From: Tetraselmis striata
Lineage: Eukaryota > Chlorophyta > Chlorodendrophyceae > Chlorodendrales > Chlorodendraceae
Assembly (NCBI GenBank): GCA_006384855.1
Contig: VCJN01002701.1
Coordinates: 1-64,000 of the forward strand
Length of the DNA stretch: 64,000 nucleotides
Direction: 5' to 3'
Positions 12,458-24,508 of the stretch are shown one piece after another. Each line of letters starts with the position of its first letter. The stretch's first letter is position 1. The position numbers were made by a program, and so were the translations under genes. Under the pieces are notes generated by a model. That model was given only the letters and a program-made list of their open reading frames with translations, did not search any database and was not told the DNA's origin.

Positions 12458-14758
12458 ATGGCCGCCAAGGCGAGCGACTTTACCGTGCAGGAGGTCCCCA
12501 AATCTCAGGTGCGCCGCTGCGCCGTTTACGCTCGCAGCCTATGGCTCTTCTGTGTGCAAGGACACGGTCCACTGCCATGATCAGGCGGGGTATAGGGGGC
12601 ACTGCGTTGGCCTGGACCCTCACGTGGCTCGCTGCATGACGAGCAGTACAGCAAGGTGGGCAAGTTCATGGTGGAGACGTACTACATGAATGGGGACCCC
12701 AAGGCGCTGCCGCCCGGCCCACGGCGACGCCTGGAGGGCGACCAGGTGGGCGATCTCCGAAACCGGTTCGTGAACGTGGGCATCCGCGACGCGGCTGTGA
12801 TAGCGACCGAGGATGAGCGCGGGAATATCCGCGGCTGTGTGGCGGTTTGCGTCTCGCCTTTTGCCGACGATGGAAAGCTGGACATGGACCTGGACCGCGT
12901 GCCGTACGAGGGGGATCGCGTCGCGCCCGTTATCGCCAACCTGGCGGTGTCCATCCCGCTACGCAGGAAGGGGTAAGCCCTGCCATACCCCCCCTTCCCC
13001 CCCCCCTGGCTTAATGCCGGGTCGCATCAATGCTGATGTGCGGGGGCGTGGCAGCAATGCCTCGACGGAATGCCCTGCCATTCTATGTCGATATTTTGCC
13101 TCTCCTTTAGGTGGGTGACCAGACCCTCCTTTGGGCTAGGCCTCTGAACCATCTCACATCTCCATGGGGCATAGCTTATCTTCAGGCAGGCACCCATCAG
13201 CTTGTCGCATTTGCTGTTCCACGGCTGTCCTCACCGCTGTGTGTCCAGTTGGGTTTGAGATCCCTCACTGGGGTACTTGTACCCCTGTGTGTGTGATTAG
13301 TAATACTCGCGCGTAGGTGGCAAACTTTCTACACAGCGGCGCATGGCAGAGTCTTGCCACCCTTCTAGCATTTTCCAATAATGTTCTGCTATTCGTCGCT
13401 GCGTGTAGCCTATTCTCCTGTCATGATTATTGCTCAAGATCCATCGTTAGGGTCTGTTTGGTCGCAGTACTGAGAAGTATGCGATCATCCATGTCTATAC
13501 ACCTGCTGGTGATGACCGCTGAGTAGTAATTACTGGTACATCGCGCCGCGTTTATTGCTTGTACCAGGATATAGACGCACCTTGTTTGTGCATACCGCGG
13601 AATGACGGTTACTGTACGGCATCCAATCAGAATATCAGACACGATCCGACGCGGACAAACAAGGACTGATTGATAATAATCCGCAGCAATCATTGTCAGT
13701 ATGATGATACGCAGTCTTACCGTTGTGCATCGGTACGCGTTCCCGTTTCGCTATCTAATTTGAAACAATGCACGGGAATGCTCCCGGAATAAATGGGCAA
13801 TACCCAATCAACGAATATCCTTAGTGCTAACCGAAATCGATGCGCAATACGACCAAGATCCATCTGCCAGTCAAGGAAAAGCCAAATTGGCAAGACATTT
13901 TCTACTCTATTCTAATCGTTTCCGATTGCCGCACTTTCATCCCAATATACGGTTGAGTCGACCGCAAGGGATGTCACTGCGGAGCTGGTGACGTTCCCGG
14001 AGCTGGTACGATGCGGCCTAGATGCACCCCCTACCATGGCGCCGCTGACGGGCTCCGCCCTGAGTGCCGGGCATCCAGGCTAGGCCGCGAGCTGATGCGT
14101 AAAGCGGAGGAGACCTGCCGGGAATGGGGCTACGATGAGGTGTGGCTGGGGGTGGAGGCCAGCAACCTGGCGTGCGCGCTCGCTCTATCACAAGCTGGTG
14201 CGCCCCCCCCCCCCCCCCCCCCTCCCCCATCCTCATCCCCTGCCGAGGCCCCAACCGAACCCACGTCCAATGGCAGTACTAACTTAACGAATGCGTGGGG
14301 CATGGATTGGACACTGACGTGAACTAATGGGGCTCTCGGTGGTATCAATGCGCCGGTGGTTCGTCAGCGTAAGACCGCTGAGTGTTCCAGGCGGTTCTTG
14401 CACCCCCTCGGATGCTTCGTGACAATCCTTCAGCCAGCCCATGCCGCGCTGCGCCACACGACTCTTCGGTCCTCTGAACCGCGCATGCACCGCGCAGGGC
14501 TACAAAACCCGATTCACCATCTCCGAGCCGGCAGTGAAGGTGGTTGCCGGCGAGGTGGTGGAGGTGACTACCAAAAACGTGTACCTGCGCAAGAGTCTGC
14601 GGACAGGGGTGGCCGGCGCGCTGGAGAACGCCCCTTGGGGGAGCATCGCTCTGGCGGCAGCGGCCAGTGCTGCGGCGGTCGCCAACTGGGAGACCATTGC
14701 GGCGGAGCTGGCTGCTGCAGGCTTGGACGTAGCGCTGCTCAATCGATTTGGCAGCTGA
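12458..14758 (+). pseudogene. GNAT-family N-acetyltransferase, core disrupted by a 4-bp tandem duplication
   Basis: I read four exons: 12458-12508, 12647-12972, 14079-14197 and 14498-14758. Exon 2 ends in the GNAT beta-4 region NLAVSIPLRRKG. Exon 3 gives the acetyl-CoA loop and helix LGRELMRKAEETCREWGYDE, then VWLGVEASNLACAL. The family next needs a Leu-Tyr-x-Lys-Leu-Gly-Tyr motif. It is present as TAT CAC AAG CTG before the donor and GGC TAC after the acceptor. A tandem GCTC GCTC at 14178-14185 shifts the frame just before it. Without the extra four bases every junction keeps phase. This could be a recent allele, an assembly slip or early decay. The last exon ends with an Ala-rich stretch. 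TGTAA follows the stop at 14775-14779. Substrate unknown. Confidence 0.75.
13735..13920 (+). repeat. dispersed repeat copy in the GNAT intron, paired with 60785-60975
   Basis: Within the 1.1-kb intron 2 of the GNAT gene, the segment around CCGAAATCGATGCGCAATACGACC is related to the segment at 60785-60975, which has CCGAAATTGATTCGCAATACGAC. Both are preceded by a TCGCT(A/G)TC(A/T)AAT block and followed by pyrimidine/TCTATTCTA tracts. Weaker similarity extends upstream for another 150 bp or so. It is a diverged, AT-richer interspersed repeat of unknown type. Confidence 0.6.
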
Positions 14759-14779
14759 GCTGTTGATTTCGTGCTGTAA

Positions 14780-16599
14780 TTTACCCCGGAGACCGGGACT
14801 GCCAGCTTGCCTGCCTTGTCTGCTGTGTGTGTGAAGTCAACAGGATAGTCTTCAGCAGGATAGTCTTGACAGTTTTTTACCGCATATGAATGTGCATATA
14901 AATATATGTCAATAGTAATATATCTTTATAACATAGTTTTTTTATTTACTGTTGTACCAGTCCCCCCCCCCCCCCCCCCCCCCGCCCGCCATCCGCCATC
15001 GCCACCACCGCTCCCTCCTCTAGCTCAATGCGCAGTCAACTACAGGCCCGGATGATTATACGCTAGCCCCCCCCCCCCCCCCCCCATCCTATCCTTTCCT
15101 TTGATCCACCACCCGGCAGGGTGCATCACAAGGGCCACACACTCGACACGCTCAAGCACCGTGGCGGACAACGCCGGGAGCTTCGTGTCCCTCATTCTGC
15201 CCAGCCTCCCCCACCGAGCCAAGCAACACCTAGCAGGCGCCGCGACGGGCTACCCCCCCCCCCCCCTTACGGTCTGACGGTAGTCGCTGTTGCATTGATA
15301 TGTGTGCTGCTCTTCGGCAGCCAGCGTGGACATGGCAACCTTGGTAGGTTTAAATGAGGCGGTGTAAGCTCGAAAACCCCACCTACGCATCATCGATTGA
15401 TGAGGTTTGAATGACAATCATGCCCGTCACATCATGCCCGTTGGGATGAGTAGTGGGTCTCATCTCGTTGAAACTTGCTGACAGAAGGGACAAATCTACA
15501 CCAGTGCGTGAGCGCAGAGCTGCAAGGGTAGTACTTGTGAAGTGTTTTCCATAGGTCGGTTACATGAGGAGTCTCTGGCTTTGCTCCATTACAGCCCGGG
15601 TAGGAATATCAAGTTTGTGTACGCTTCCCCTTGCATACAAACATATTTCTGGGAGCATGCGTGGAGCTAGTCAAGGGGCGGAGCGCGGGCGGGCGGGCGG
15701 GGGGGGGGGGGGGGGCGGTGCGGGCACAGGCTTCTGGACAGCGTGAGCTTCCTGGACACGGCTGTGGTGACCTGCGGCACCGTCGCCTCCACCAGCCTGG
15801 GCGCGCACCTCCACTTATCGCGCCTCTCCAGCGCCCCATCCTCAGCGTGCGCCTCTTTCCGCACCGTGCGCTCATATTTGGCGGCATTTGGTCGGTGCGG
15901 TACGGTGCGGCACACCCAAAACGTCATTTCACGGCCTATTCCAAAATAGGGCCCATCACCCTCTGCAATTCCGTGCGTTCACTTCCTATTTCACACGTGT
16001 TCAGGTATCGGATTAAGCAATAAAACGATACTGGCAAAAGAACGGGTATGAGAATTGCTATATAAAAATGATAGGCTTTAGAGAAGGGCAGGGGGGGGGG
16101 GGGGGGCTTTACAGGTCATAATGGTAACGCGTACCGAACTATTGTTTTGCACTGCCGGGGGGGGGGGGGGGGGGGGGGTAAATTTACTAAAATCACCAAG
16201 TGTTCTGCACCAAGGCGGAATGATTTGATGCTAAGGCGGGTCCCAAAACCAATAAGATACTGCCAAGGCAATGCGGTGTTTTGCAAGTTATTATGCCAAG
16301 TTCCGTGTATAGCAAGCAATATGCAATGGTCTGGCCGGGAGGGCGATAAGTCATTTTCCTGCTTGGCGGGGGCCCAAGGCAGAGGTGGGGGGGAGGGGGG
16401 GTCAAAATAATAAGTATTAGCATAGACAGTGAATTAATATGATAACGTTGAACCACCCTAATTATTCCGCGTGGGCATCTGGTGGCATCTTGATGCATAT
16501 GCAAATTCTTGGTCCAACGTTGCAGGCAGCGCAGGCTTGCGGCGACACAATGGCACATTAAGTGTACAGCATGTGGGGAGACAATGCGTTCCTGAAACA
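14780..16599. other. no confident gene; exon-like frames and homopolymer runs
   Basis: C or G runs occur near 14963, 15068, 15252, 15700, 16091 and 16158. A + frame around 15130-15250 reads TVADNAGSFVSLILPSLPHR, and a hydrophobic stretch follows at about 15284-15330 (LTVVAVALICVLLFG) ending at a good GTAGGT donor. These may be exons of an unrecognised membrane protein, but I cannot connect them. AGCAGGCGCCGCGACGGGCTAC at about 15233 recurs in altered form at about 17981, each followed by a C run. Confidence 0.35.
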
Positions 16600-17165
16600 A
16601 TATTCTAAATTGAAACTCACATAATATATTAACGTAATATCATAACTAGCTGTAGAAACTCATAGCTATAACTATAACAACTTCAAGTTTAATGTTCTAA
16701 AGATATGGTAACAAATATTATAACCATATTCTGACAAACATTATAACTAGAGACTCACATATCATATCAATAATGAATATTACTGTATTACAATTTGAAC
16801 TAATAACTATAACTATGGTAACGATTCGTATAACATTGTGACGATATTATAACAAATATTATTATCATTATTATTATAATATCATAGCACATACCATAAT
16901 TAGAAAAACATTATTAAAACTGTATAATAGCTATAGCATAATATTATGACTATGGTATAAAAACAAATAGTATAATCAAATTATAACAAATATTAAAAGC
17001 ATGTTATAACAAGTATGATAACTAGAAACTCACATGCCATAACAAATATTACAAATATATCATAACTAGAAAGTCATAACAATGACTGTAATAACGATAA
17101 CAGTAATATTCAAACCATATTATAACAAACATTATAGCTTGAAACTGCTCACATATTTAAAAAGC
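16600..17165. repeat. very AT-rich block with degenerate repeats
   Basis: About 570 bp are overwhelmingly A/T in otherwise GC-rich DNA. Motifs such as ATAACAAATATTATAA and (CT)AGAAACTCACAT recur irregularly (about 16747, 17021, 17055, 17122). No open frame is credible. The composition recalls organelle intergenic DNA or a matrix/origin-like region; neither can be shown from the sequence alone. Confidence 0.6.
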
Positions 17166-19042
17166 AGGCTTACGTGCGCTTGCGTCATGAGCTGGGACAC
17201 CCATACATCGGGTCATTCGAATAAGTATGATGTCATGGCCTTCCGCTGTTAGCTCAGCATCGACATATAACGCCTGTGTGACGCAGATAGATAGTTATGA
17301 TGGTATCATCACCCGAAGGATGTAATGGCATGCAGAACGTTCTTCCGGGCATCCGCCTAGGGAAAGTAAGTTTCAGCAAAGAGTTGTACAGCATGCCGGC
17401 CTTTTGACCCCCATCCCCTCCCCCGCCGCCCACCCACAACTTTCTTGGGCCAGGGCTCCATGCTGCAGCTGCATGTGGTGCCGAAGGAGCGAGGCGCCGT
17501 CTCGATGCTGTGCCAGCCCCCTCGCTCCCCCCCTCCCCCCCCCCCCCCCCGGGTCCCACCCGGACCGCCTCCACCACCGCTCCATGCTCTAAATCCCACC
17601 ACCGCTCCATGCCTATCCCTGCGCGCCGCATTACATCAGGATATGCACAGCCAACCCGGATATCGACCAGTGAGACTCTGAGCATTGCCTTGCTCTTTCC
17701 ATCCCCTGGAACCACCGGGTGGGCGCGCATTGCAAAGGTCACGTCTGCGGCGGACAAGCACAGCATCCGCCCGGCGGGTGGGGCGGGGCGCTGCGCAACC
17801 CTCATGCGGCGCGGCCTCGCCCATTGGGCGAAGCAGCTTTAAAATTTCTTACAACTTTGTTGGTCTTTGATGCTGAACATGCCAGCTGTCTTACAGGCCG
17901 GCCGCTCGAACCCGCGTAGGATCTACTTATTAAAGCGCGTAGCGTGCAGCGCTCTGAAGGCCAAGTAAGCAGCATCTAGCAGACGCCGCAGCGGGCTACC
18001 CCCCCCCCCCCCCCCCCCAACAAGCGAACAGGTTATCCTGAATTCCCTGGGATTCTGCGCGTTTCAATGGCAACCTGTCCATGACAGTTTTGAACGAGAC
18101 GTGTCTTCAAAGGCTTGACGCCTGACTTTAATGGACTTCAATTTCACACAGGAGTTCCAGCTGTCCTGTCGCATTTCCCATTTCTATTAAAGGGCATCAC
18201 GCCGTCCCGGCGGGACAAGGCGCCGTCCCACACCGCCACCAATATATGACACAGTTGTCTTCCGCTTTTATACACTTTGCCACAGAATCTGATGGGGATC
18301 TGCGCAACCCCCGCTCTCGCCGCGGCGTCCACATGCCCCCCCGCCTTACCGCACTGTGCGAGGAATCATCGGGCGCTTCCCCTCCAACCGCAGGCGAAGC
18401 AGTCAGGAGCATGTGACACCTCCCCCCCTCCCCTGCCCTCTCCATCCGCTGCCCTCTCGCTCCACCTTGGCGCATTGTGCATGCGGTTGCCCCCCCCCCC
18501 CCCCCCCACCTTCCCCCTTTCGCTGAATGGCGATCCGGCGCCTTCACCCTACTGAATATTAATGAGGAAGGAGGGGGTGGGGATCATGGGTGATGAGTTG
18601 TGTCCCTTTCTGACTGAGGCCGCCGGCCGAGCGCCAGCAACCTCCCTGTGCTATACGCCTTGTTCCCCCCTGCTCTTTTCACTGCACGGGGCAGTCGATC
18701 ACACGGCGCTTTCCCCTCCAACCGCAGGCAATGCCACCCAGGGCTAGGTCCCTAACTTGCCCCCTCCCACCTCAAAGGCTTCGCCTCCAACCTCATATAG
18801 CTGGAGCGCAGAATCCATGTTGCAGGCGGTACTGCTCGCCGCGTGTCGCGACTTTAGTGGTGCGGAACGCCAAAGGAAATTATTAAGGTCCAAATTGAGG
18901 GGATGAGGGAGGTGGGATCTGCGTGGCTACTGGTGCCGGTAATTCGGCGGGGAGATGGACGGGCGTCTAGACTGCCCGGTGAGGCCTAGGGAGGAAAGGT
19001 TGGATTGGGGGGGGGGGGGGGGGGGGGCTGTCCTGGGCGGTG
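17166..19042. other. no recognised gene; dispersed repeat fragments
   Basis: A segment at about 17846-17970 is a diverged copy of 58404-58545; both contain TTTGATGCTGAACATGCCA. CCCCTCCAACCGCAGGC occurs at about 18380 and again at about 18717, suggesting an old local duplication of some 330 bp spacing. C runs lie near 17530, 18001 and 18490, and a G run at 19010-19027 is just beyond the glucokinase stop. Open frames of up to 183 codons (minus, 17254-17805) show no domain. Confidence 0.4.
17846..17970 (+). repeat. dispersed repeat copy, paired with 58404-58545
   Basis: Shared blocks include TTTCTTAC(A/G)ACTTTGTT, TTTGATGCTGAACATGCCA(G/A)CTGTCTTAC and GCGTAGCGTGC, followed by CTCTGAAGGCCA, in the same order and orientation. 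The two copies differ by several small indels, so the duplication is not recent. No coding capacity was seen. Confidence 0.75.
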
Positions 19043-20931
19043 CTAGTCGCTGAGGTCGTTGAGCAGGCGCCACGCGAGCAGGTGCGTGCCGCGCAGGCCG
19101 ATGTTCTCGTCCAGCACGACGTTGACGGGGATCTTGGCCAGCGTGGGGGCCAGGCGCCCCTTGTCGCGGAACTGGTTCATGAAAGAGCACACGGTGCCCT
19201 CCGTGTGCCACTCCTCGCTGAACATGTGCATGTTCTTCGGGGCGAGGCCGCCCGCGATGAAGAGCCTGCCGTGGCGGGAGCAGCAGCGGCGCCGCGTCAG
19301 TGCCATCCTCTTGGGCACCACAAGGCGGCAGGTCCGCCGTGTGACATAACAAAGCCATCAACAATGGAATATATATACATATAGGTATATATATGTATAT
19401 ATACATATATTTATGTACATATTGAGAGAGAGAGAGAGAGAGATGTGTTTATATTTGTATAAATACATACATACATACATACATACATACATACATACAT
19501 GCACATATATATACCATTTATATACATATGCAGTGTCCAGCCTGATAGATAGTAGATAGTAACAAGCACCGCTTGGGATGAGCTGGTCTCACCCGCCAAA
19601 TGGCATGAACTTTAGCGCCACAGCGCCGGCCTCGCTGCCGTAGGTGCCAAACACGATCTGCATCGTCCACTGACAGAGGGTGTCATCAGCGTAGTGCTTC
19701 GCAATGGTGCCGCCGCGCTGGTCGCCCGTTGCCATGATCTCGTCGTCCACCAGCTTGTTCACCAGCCCAGAGTACTGGCTGCGCAGGAAGCCGTACACGT
19801 TGGCGATGCCGGTGCCGCTGACGATGCGCTCCACTGACACACGGTGGTTCTGGTGAAACTTGTCCATCAGGCTGGACAGCAGTTGCAGCTCCACCTTGGA
19901 GCGCGGCGAGTACTCCGCGTGGCCGCCCTCGGAGGGCCAGCACTGGTAGACGCCATTGTGCGCCGTGAGGTAGCACTCGCCCAGGCCGGTGCCAGCGCCC
20001 ACCAGCACCATCGGCGCGCCCTTCTGCGGCTTCCCCTCCTGCAGGCAGTGGAGATCCTTCGTGCCCAGCGTCAGCAGCCCGTACCCGTTGCTCACAAAGT
20101 CGTTCACCAGCTTGGCGCGTCCCACGCCATGCTTGGCCTCCAGCTCCCGGCCGTCGATCACCCAGTCGCGATTGGTGAACTCCACGCGGTCGTCAGCCAC
20201 GAAGCCCGCCACAGCCAGAGCGGCGTCGGCGATGCGCTCGCCCGCGTCCACGCCCGCCTCGGCGGCCGCGTCGGCCCGAAACTGCCCCCACACCGCGTCA
20301 AAGTCCGCGAAGTCCTCGTTCGGGTATTTGCGCTCCAGCAGCATTTCGCCCGGTATGGTGACGCCGTCGACGCTGAAGCGCTCGCCCACAAGCGGCGCGC
20401 CGGGGATAATCTCCCACATCTGCATCCGTCATTGCATTGTTATCAGTTATTCATCTCCGATTGAAATGTGTATATTAATGATCACAATGGTTGAGATCAC
20501 ATGATGAACTCTCAGCGACTACTTATAAATATTATATGAAGCAGTGCGTTTTATGGAGAGACAAGGACGTGGGCGTAGGAAACCTGCATCCGCGAGTTGG
20601 TCCCGCCTATGTCGGCCGTCAATACCAGCGTCCCCTCCCGCTGCGTCGCTGCCGCCGAGGCCGCCGACACAGTCCCTGGCCACGCGGGGCGATGCTGAGC
20701 ATAGCGCGGCAGCCACCGGGGATGAGGTGCTGCTACGTGGCTGAGGGTTGCTGGGCGCGCGCTCTTGCGGACGAAGGTCGCCGCGGCGCGGCGGGCGTCG
20801 GTTGGACGGAGCGAAAGGGACGCCGACGAGGTGTTGCTGTCTCGGGGCGCCGCCAGTGCTGCTGCTGGCGCCGCGCACAGCGCGGCGGGGGCCATGGCGG
20901 GTCGGTGGGGAGCCCTTCCTGGAGAAAGCAC
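19043..20931 (-). CDS. bacterial-type glucokinase, probably plastid-targeted
   Basis: It phosphorylates glucose to glucose 6-phosphate with ATP. Three minus-strand exons, 20931-20584, 20419-19593 and 19265-19043, give 465 residues (453 if the second Met at 20895 is used). The N-terminal 100 or so residues, rich in Ala, Arg and Ser, look like a transit peptide. The phosphate-binding DIGGTNSR motif ends exon 1. VNDFVSNGYGL carries the catalytic Asp region, then come GAGTGLGECYL and the glucose-binding SEGGHAEYSPR. The last exon gives LFIAGGLAPKN and ends NDLSD. This is the Glk (non-ROK) family common in cyanobacteria and algae. Intron 2 is full of microsatellites. Confidence 0.95.
19355..19520. 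repeat. microsatellite cluster in glucokinase intron 2
   Basis: TA-rich repeats (19367-19415), a GA run (about 19423-19442) and ten or so ACAT units (about 19463-19500) lie back to back inside the intron. Confidence 0.95.
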
Positions 20932-22020
20932 AAGGGTGGGGGTCTGAGCAGGAGGAGCAGGGTTTTCGAGGAGTGGGGAGGATTGGCTTCTAAGAGTAAG
21001 CCTTGCTTGGATCGAGGATGATGTCTCCGACGACCAGGCTGCCTGCTGTCGCTACTACCTGTACTAACTACCTGTAAGGATTAGGTACTGAACCCTAAAA
21101 CATCCGCGTCCCGGGCTTTATAGTTATTAGGGGTTCATGGCGACTAGCAGTTAGATCCTACGGGTACCAATCTAAGTAGTCCCTAGTGCCCATCACTGCT
21201 ACCCGTAACTACTAAGCATTATTTATGGCAATAATTTCCGGTCATAATTTTCACCGATCACCAGTATCGCGGTCGTAATCCTACCGTAATGGTTACTAAT
21301 TTCGAGTCCTCCGCCGGCCCGCAACTCGCGCGATCTCATCGTGCCCATCGCTAGGCGGACGATCGTCGGATAGGAGGCGGCGGCGGGATACGGGTGTGGG
21401 TTTCGTTAATGCGCGGGGTAGAGTCGGGCGAAGGTAAGGGTCAGGGTGGTCGCCAGGAGGGGACAGCACTATACTCAGAACGTCCGCGCATCCCGTCGTG
21501 GTCTGCTGCAGGTGACTGCCTTCGTCGCGTACACAGTACCACGATAATCCATCGCAGCTACCAGACCCTCCTTGCCACCGGCCACATTCCCCGCCCAGGC
21601 CATCAGCCGACAAAGGTTCAATAACTCCGGTAAGCTTTACCGGCGTGCGATGCCGAACCCCCCCCCCCCCCCCCCCCCCCCCCACCCCCCCTCCTTTTAA
21701 CTCCCCACTCCCAATCACCGACGTCAACCCTGCCTCCACCCACCTGAGAGGTTGCGGTAGCTGGGGCTGCATAGGGTCGGGACGAGCAGTCCCGCCGTTA
21801 CTGGGCGCAAGTCGCCCCCCCGGCCTTCTCTCCGCGGAGTCCGCCGCTGCCGAGATAACTTGGGCGGACGGACAGGCAATCGCCGTCCATCGGCGGCGCG
21901 CGTCGACCCTTCTGCTCCCTCCACGCCCACACTTCCGTGCCCCTGCCTTTCACTGACTTGCTCGCACCCGATGGCTTGCGTACAGGCACGGAAGGTGGCT
22001 CGTCGCCCCCGTGAGGCACC
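20932..22020. other. intergenic, no recognised gene
   Basis: The region upstream of glucokinase and of the SPX-SLC13 gene, which diverge. 21020-21310 is rich in short ACTACCTGTA-like motifs and moderately AT-rich. A C run lies at about 21658-21682. Open frames at 21296-22122 on both strands show no domain. Confidence 0.35.
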
Positions 22021-22849
22021 ATGAAGTTTGAGCACGCGCTCGAGTTCAACAGCGTGCCGGAATGGTAACCCCCCCCCCCCCCCCCCCCCTTGCTCGACTC
22101 CCACACCCCTTCGCTCCCCCACCGATGTGCAGACGGCAAGAGAGGCCAGGCAGCAGCTGCGGACTGGCGTCGCCTGACATCAGCGCTTGTGCCTTGCAGG
22201 CGCGGGCACTACCTCAACTACGAGCAGCTCAAGCGCCTGGTGTATGCCGTGGAGGCCCAGCAGAGCGCAGCGCAGCGCGCTAGCCTGGACCTGTCCCGGC
22301 GGCCCTCCGGGGTGCAAGAGGATCCGGAGGCCGGGTCGCCGCTACTGCCGGGCGGCTCGGAGGTGGAGGGCGGCCAGGAGGCGGAGGCGGAGTTTGTGAG
22401 CTGCGCGGAGGGGGAGCTCAAGCGGGTGCACGCCTTCCTGACTGCACGGGAGGCGGGCCTGCTGGGGCAGTGGGAGGAGGCGGCGCTTGCGGCCCACAGC
22501 GCGGAGGCCAGCTACGTGCCAGCGCGCACCACTCGCGGAGGGGCGTTCACGCGCTCCCACTGGTGGCAGCAGCCAACGATGCAGGCACGCCCCCCTGCCC
22601 CCACCTCCCCCAAAAACATTCACCAATCCATCCTGTCACTGAGCCTCTCTTCCGCGCGTCCGCCCGCTGAGACACGTGCGCACTCACCACTCACCCGAGC
22701 CATGCGGCGGGTCGTCGCATGATGGCGCTGTTGGGCTTCCAGGCGGCCAGTCAGGGGTGTGCAGCAGCTGTGGATGGCTTTTTCGCAGTCTCCCGCCAAT
22801 GTCCCTCCCATAAAATGTGAGGCAGACCGGTGGGACAACATCTCCATGC

Positions 22850-22887
<38 letters not shown>

Positions 22888-24475
22888 CATAAGAGCGACG
22901 TTGGCTTGACATGCAGACCACTCAAAGGAGTTGACGGGCGATACCCAGCAGCGTAAACGGGTCTTCCGTGTACGCGTGAAGTACTTGTCCAGAGTTGGTA
23001 CAGCAGTTCGTATGTCTGTGAAACGCTTCGATGATAATGACATATTTAGAGAGAGAGAGAGAGAGAGACCTTGCTGTAGGTGGTTTGAGGGCATCACGGC
23101 ATCCCAGTTGGGTAAGCAGCTAAGCCCTGTGATGTATCCATATGATCAATACAGATAGATATATGTAGATACAGACACAGGTACACACACAGAAATATAT
23201 GCACTGGGTAGAAGGAGAGTAGGAGAGAGAAAGAGGGAGGGGGGAATGAGAGAAACCTTACATGGAGCGGTATGTGGTTTGAGGGCATCCCAGTTAAGTA
23301 AACAGTTGAGCCCTTTGCTATATCCATATGATCAATACAGATAGGTAAATGTAGGTACAGACACAGACACATATACAGAAATAGATGTACTTGGTAGAGG
23401 AAGGCAGAGAAAGGGATGGATCGTGAAAGAGGGGGTTTCAATGCATGACCGTATCTTGCCCGATACATATCGTGTGATCCCCATTTGCGGCATGTCTTTC
23501 AAACATAGTGCATTTGATAGGGGTCCCATACACATATCGTATTCCATGTACCTGCTGATGTGATGATGCCTTTATGAGTACAGGGTGCGACTGTATTCAT
23601 GGAACTTGTATGGAGTCGCTGCATCTATTTATACGTCTGCCGCTGTTGATGTAATCTTGTACGCTGCTCAGGGCGTTTTGGGCATCCCCAGCTCCCCTCT
23701 TCCTGAATCTCCCCCCCTCCCCCCCCCCCCCCCCCTTGTACTTTGGTCACGCCTTTGCCCACACAGGCGCAGCGGCGCACGCTGGTGGCCACCCTGGGCA
23801 GCCTCTTTGTGAGCCTGCACGACCTGTCCAGCTACGCGGAGCTCAACGAGACGGGTTTCCGCAAGATCCTGAAGAAGCACGACAAGGTGACGGGCGGCGC
23901 GCTCAAGGGGGCGCTGCTGCCGGTGGTGCAGGCCCGGCTGGGCGCCAAGCGCGCGCGGCTGGATCAGGCGCTCGAGGAGGTGACGAGCCTCTACGCCACG
24001 CTCGCCTTTGACGGCGATGCGGACGTCGCCGCGGCGCACCTGAGGGAGGGGCTGCGCGAGCAGGCAAGACCTCCACCCCTGCCCATCCCTGGGAATGGCC
24101 AATCTCCCCCCCCCCCCCCCCCTCCCCCAAACACACGACCCCATGATTGGGCATGCATAGACTCTCTCCAGGACGACCAAATGTCAGGTTCAAACGTCGC
24201 GCTTCGCACCGTTGGGGCAGCAAGGGCAAAGGACGCTGCTCACACCGGCGTTAGATGGGGCCCGGGCGCCCTTCTGGACGGGCAGCGTGGGGACACAGGC
24301 GGCGGAAGCCGGCGTGGTTTCGGAGTGGGCGTGTTGCCGTTCTGACGGTGCAGGCGCACAGATGCGCAAGCTGGGCTGCAGTTTGATGCCAAAAGTGAAT
24401 CATCCGCCCGGTTTTGAGGGTCGAGGGGTGTGTGGGCCAGAGGGGTGGTGTTCGCCAGACACAGCGGCGGGTGTC

Positions 24476-24508
<33 letters not shown>

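Noticed and set aside
16600-17165. AT-rich block called as organelle DNA
   Set aside because: Composition fits, but no organelle gene fragment is visible, so the origin was left open.
17254-17805. 183-codon minus-strand frame as a gene
   Set aside because: Gly-rich stretches come from homopolymer runs, and no domain or splice partner could be found.
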